Position numbers and translations under genes: made by a program
The notes under the pieces: model-generated
Database searches by the model: none
Seen by the model: the letters and a program-made list of their open reading frames with translations, nothing else
What the model was told of the DNA's origin: nothing
NCBI RefSeq assembly: GCF_051020765.1
Contig: NW_027469558.1
Location: forward strand, 1 to 64,000
DNA: 64,000 nucleotides
DNA from: Lasioglossum baleicum
Lineage: Eukaryota > Arthropoda > Insecta > Hymenoptera > Halictidae
Direction of reading: 5' to 3'
In this document: piece after piece, positions 62,390 through 64,000 of the stretch
Numbering within the stretch: the first letter of the stretch is position 1
Layout of the letters: each line of letters begins with the position of its first letter

Positions 62390-64000
62390 GTAAGCAGGAC
62401 ATCTAAGGTTTCCGGTAGTATATTTCGGAGTTCTTGCTCGTGTAAACGCCTATAACCAATCACTATGTCATATTCAAATAGCTGTTCTTCTGAAGGACGG
62501 TGTTAGAGATAAGAGTATTGATGAGCTGTGGCACAAGAATATTAATACGGAATTAATTTATGATTTTAAAGATTATTTTTTTATTGCTCTTATTAAAAAC
62601 CACATATTGGTTTGTCTGATAATGTTAAGGGTTCACCTTGTTTTAGGAATGTATCTAGGCAAGATCAATTTAAGGACATTCAGGAGCATTTCTCCATCTA
62701 CAAATTGTTTATAGTAAAAATTAAATTGAGACTATGGAGACAATGGAAGAAAAGCGGGACGTGTTAGGGTATTGATGTTTAATATTCTTAAGTCATTGTC
62801 AAACTATGATTATATATTGAGTTCAATTTTGCAATTTCGAATTCATAAAATATTATAGTACTATTGGCTATTGTAATGTTTTATAAAATACTTCTGCATA
62901 AAAATCGAATCAGAGTTACACGCATCTGTTGAATATTTTGTAATTAAACACGTTTAGGTAAGCTCTGATTTATTTCATTCACATTGTAAACGACTTTCGT
63001 ATCTAAACGCCATACGTTATTATTTAACCCGGTAATGAAGGCAGAATAGATATTTTAATATTGGTATTCGACGTAAATATGCAACATAAGTCTTATTATT
63101 TTTCAGTATAATCGAAAAAAAAAAAAAATAGTTAACATAAAGCAAGGCTTCTCGAACTTCATTGAGACAAATCGCTTTGGAAGTCTAAAATTTTTGCGGA
63201 ACACTAAGATAGATTGACTAAAATTTTGAATATTCTATTCCATGGAATCCAACTAATTTTCTAGATTGTTATGGGATGCTTTTCATGGTTAAGGGAGACA
63301 CCAATTTTATGTTGAAGAGAGAACAAAAAGTATGACTGATTAAGGCCGATCCGTTTAATTGCTTAGAATATTGACGTACCTAGAAACAAACGTTATAATT
63401 TTCAGAAATGTATTTAATGTCCAGTTGTGGTGGCATTAATATGCGCGTGTGTTTTTTCAATTCAAAAGTATGTTTGTTTCTCCACGTAAACATAAAAGGC
63501 TTTTCTACCTTTTTGAATAACATAATGAAATAACCTGATGAAAGATAAGCACACATTGTTCATGAATAGAAAATATTGTTTAACAATTTTTTTCTTTTTA
63601 TTTTATTGAATACAATAAACCCTAAAAGGATCTCTTCAAAATTTGTAATGAAGTTCTTCTTAAAGAAATCTAGTTCATATAGGAATTGGTGTATATCCAT
63701 CAGTTTTTTCCGAAACAAAGTATAACGAAAAAAAGATAGAAACACCTTCGATTATTCGGTATTATTTACAGGACTCTCATCACATAAGCATGAGATGCAT
63801 TTCTAACAAATTATTTTAATAGCATTCATAGCAATAGCAATATCAAAATTTTCTGATAGGAATCTTTGCATAAATTTAATTCTGCACTATTTGCTACTAG
63901 ACTTTCATATTTATATTCCAAAGTGTTTTTACTTTTATCTGTTACATCAACATCGTAGTTTACTTCATTAAAAAAAGCATTGAAATTATAGACTCCTCAT
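62390..64000. other. AT-rich end of window
   Basis: No supported gene. An A13-type run lies near 63117. The minus-strand frame at 63560-63745 is Phe/Lys-rich and likely chance. Confidence 0.5.

Noticed and set aside
1..64000. CRISPR arrays, bacterial operons, riboswitches, phage or plasmid features
   Set aside because: None is present. The retroelements, Tc1 transposons and splice-like sites indicate an animal genome, and no regularly spaced repeats were found.

Overview
The window is AT-rich animal DNA with almost no intact protein-coding capacity. I read it as insect, and a hymenopteran such as a bee is plausible. The mobile elements are of insect type: R1-like and R2-like non-LTR retrotransposons, an errantivirus-like Ty3/gypsy element with env, a Ty1/copia element and Tc1 transposons. 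Coding-like stretches are short and some end at splice-site-like sequences. Nothing resembles a bacterial operon. The species is inference.

Layout. 1-3055 is AT-rich and essentially empty. 3056-5615 (repeat A) and 41453-49785 (repeat B) are two diverged copies of one composite repeat in the same orientation. Each has about 1.3 kb of AT-rich DNA, a short stretch resembling the C-terminal end of an R2-type retrotransposon polymerase, a GC-richer tail and a run of degenerate GCCGAAA-type repeats. Repeat A abuts an errantivirus-like gypsy element on the minus strand (about 5720-12000): 3' LTR, env, integrase, RNase H, RT and a trace of gag are seen, but no 5' LTR. A small 3'-UTR piece of an R1-like element follows at 12245-12635.

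From 12.6 to 23.1 kb the sequence is AT-rich with microsatellites and one small inverted-repeat element. A jockey-like RT scrap lies at 23.1 kb and a shortened copia element with two LTR-like ends at 24.49-27.17 kb. A Tc1 element with both ends and TA target sites is at 28570-30019, and a rearranged relative of it at 38841-39090. From 30 to 41 kb there are a few isolated exon-like stretches that I cannot name.

Repeat B is split by a near full-length R1-like element on the minus strand (43042-48759), flanked by an 11-bp imperfect duplication. Its reading frames are broken and its RT motifs A and C have lost catalytic acids. After it come a CpG-richer block with a possible first exon (50.3-50.9 kb), a Tc1 element with perfect 15-bp inverted termini (52023-53408), a pseudogene of the rRNA methyltransferase FTSJ3/Spb1 (to 55372), a second decayed coding copy that I could not identify (56.1-56.75 kb), and a GC-rich LTR-like island (56.76-57.74 kb). 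The last 6 kb is AT-rich with one exon-like stretch ending in a consensus donor site (62216-62389).

No functional pathway is encoded here. The window is mainly a record of nested insertions, internal deletions and retro-copies in intergenic or intronic DNA.
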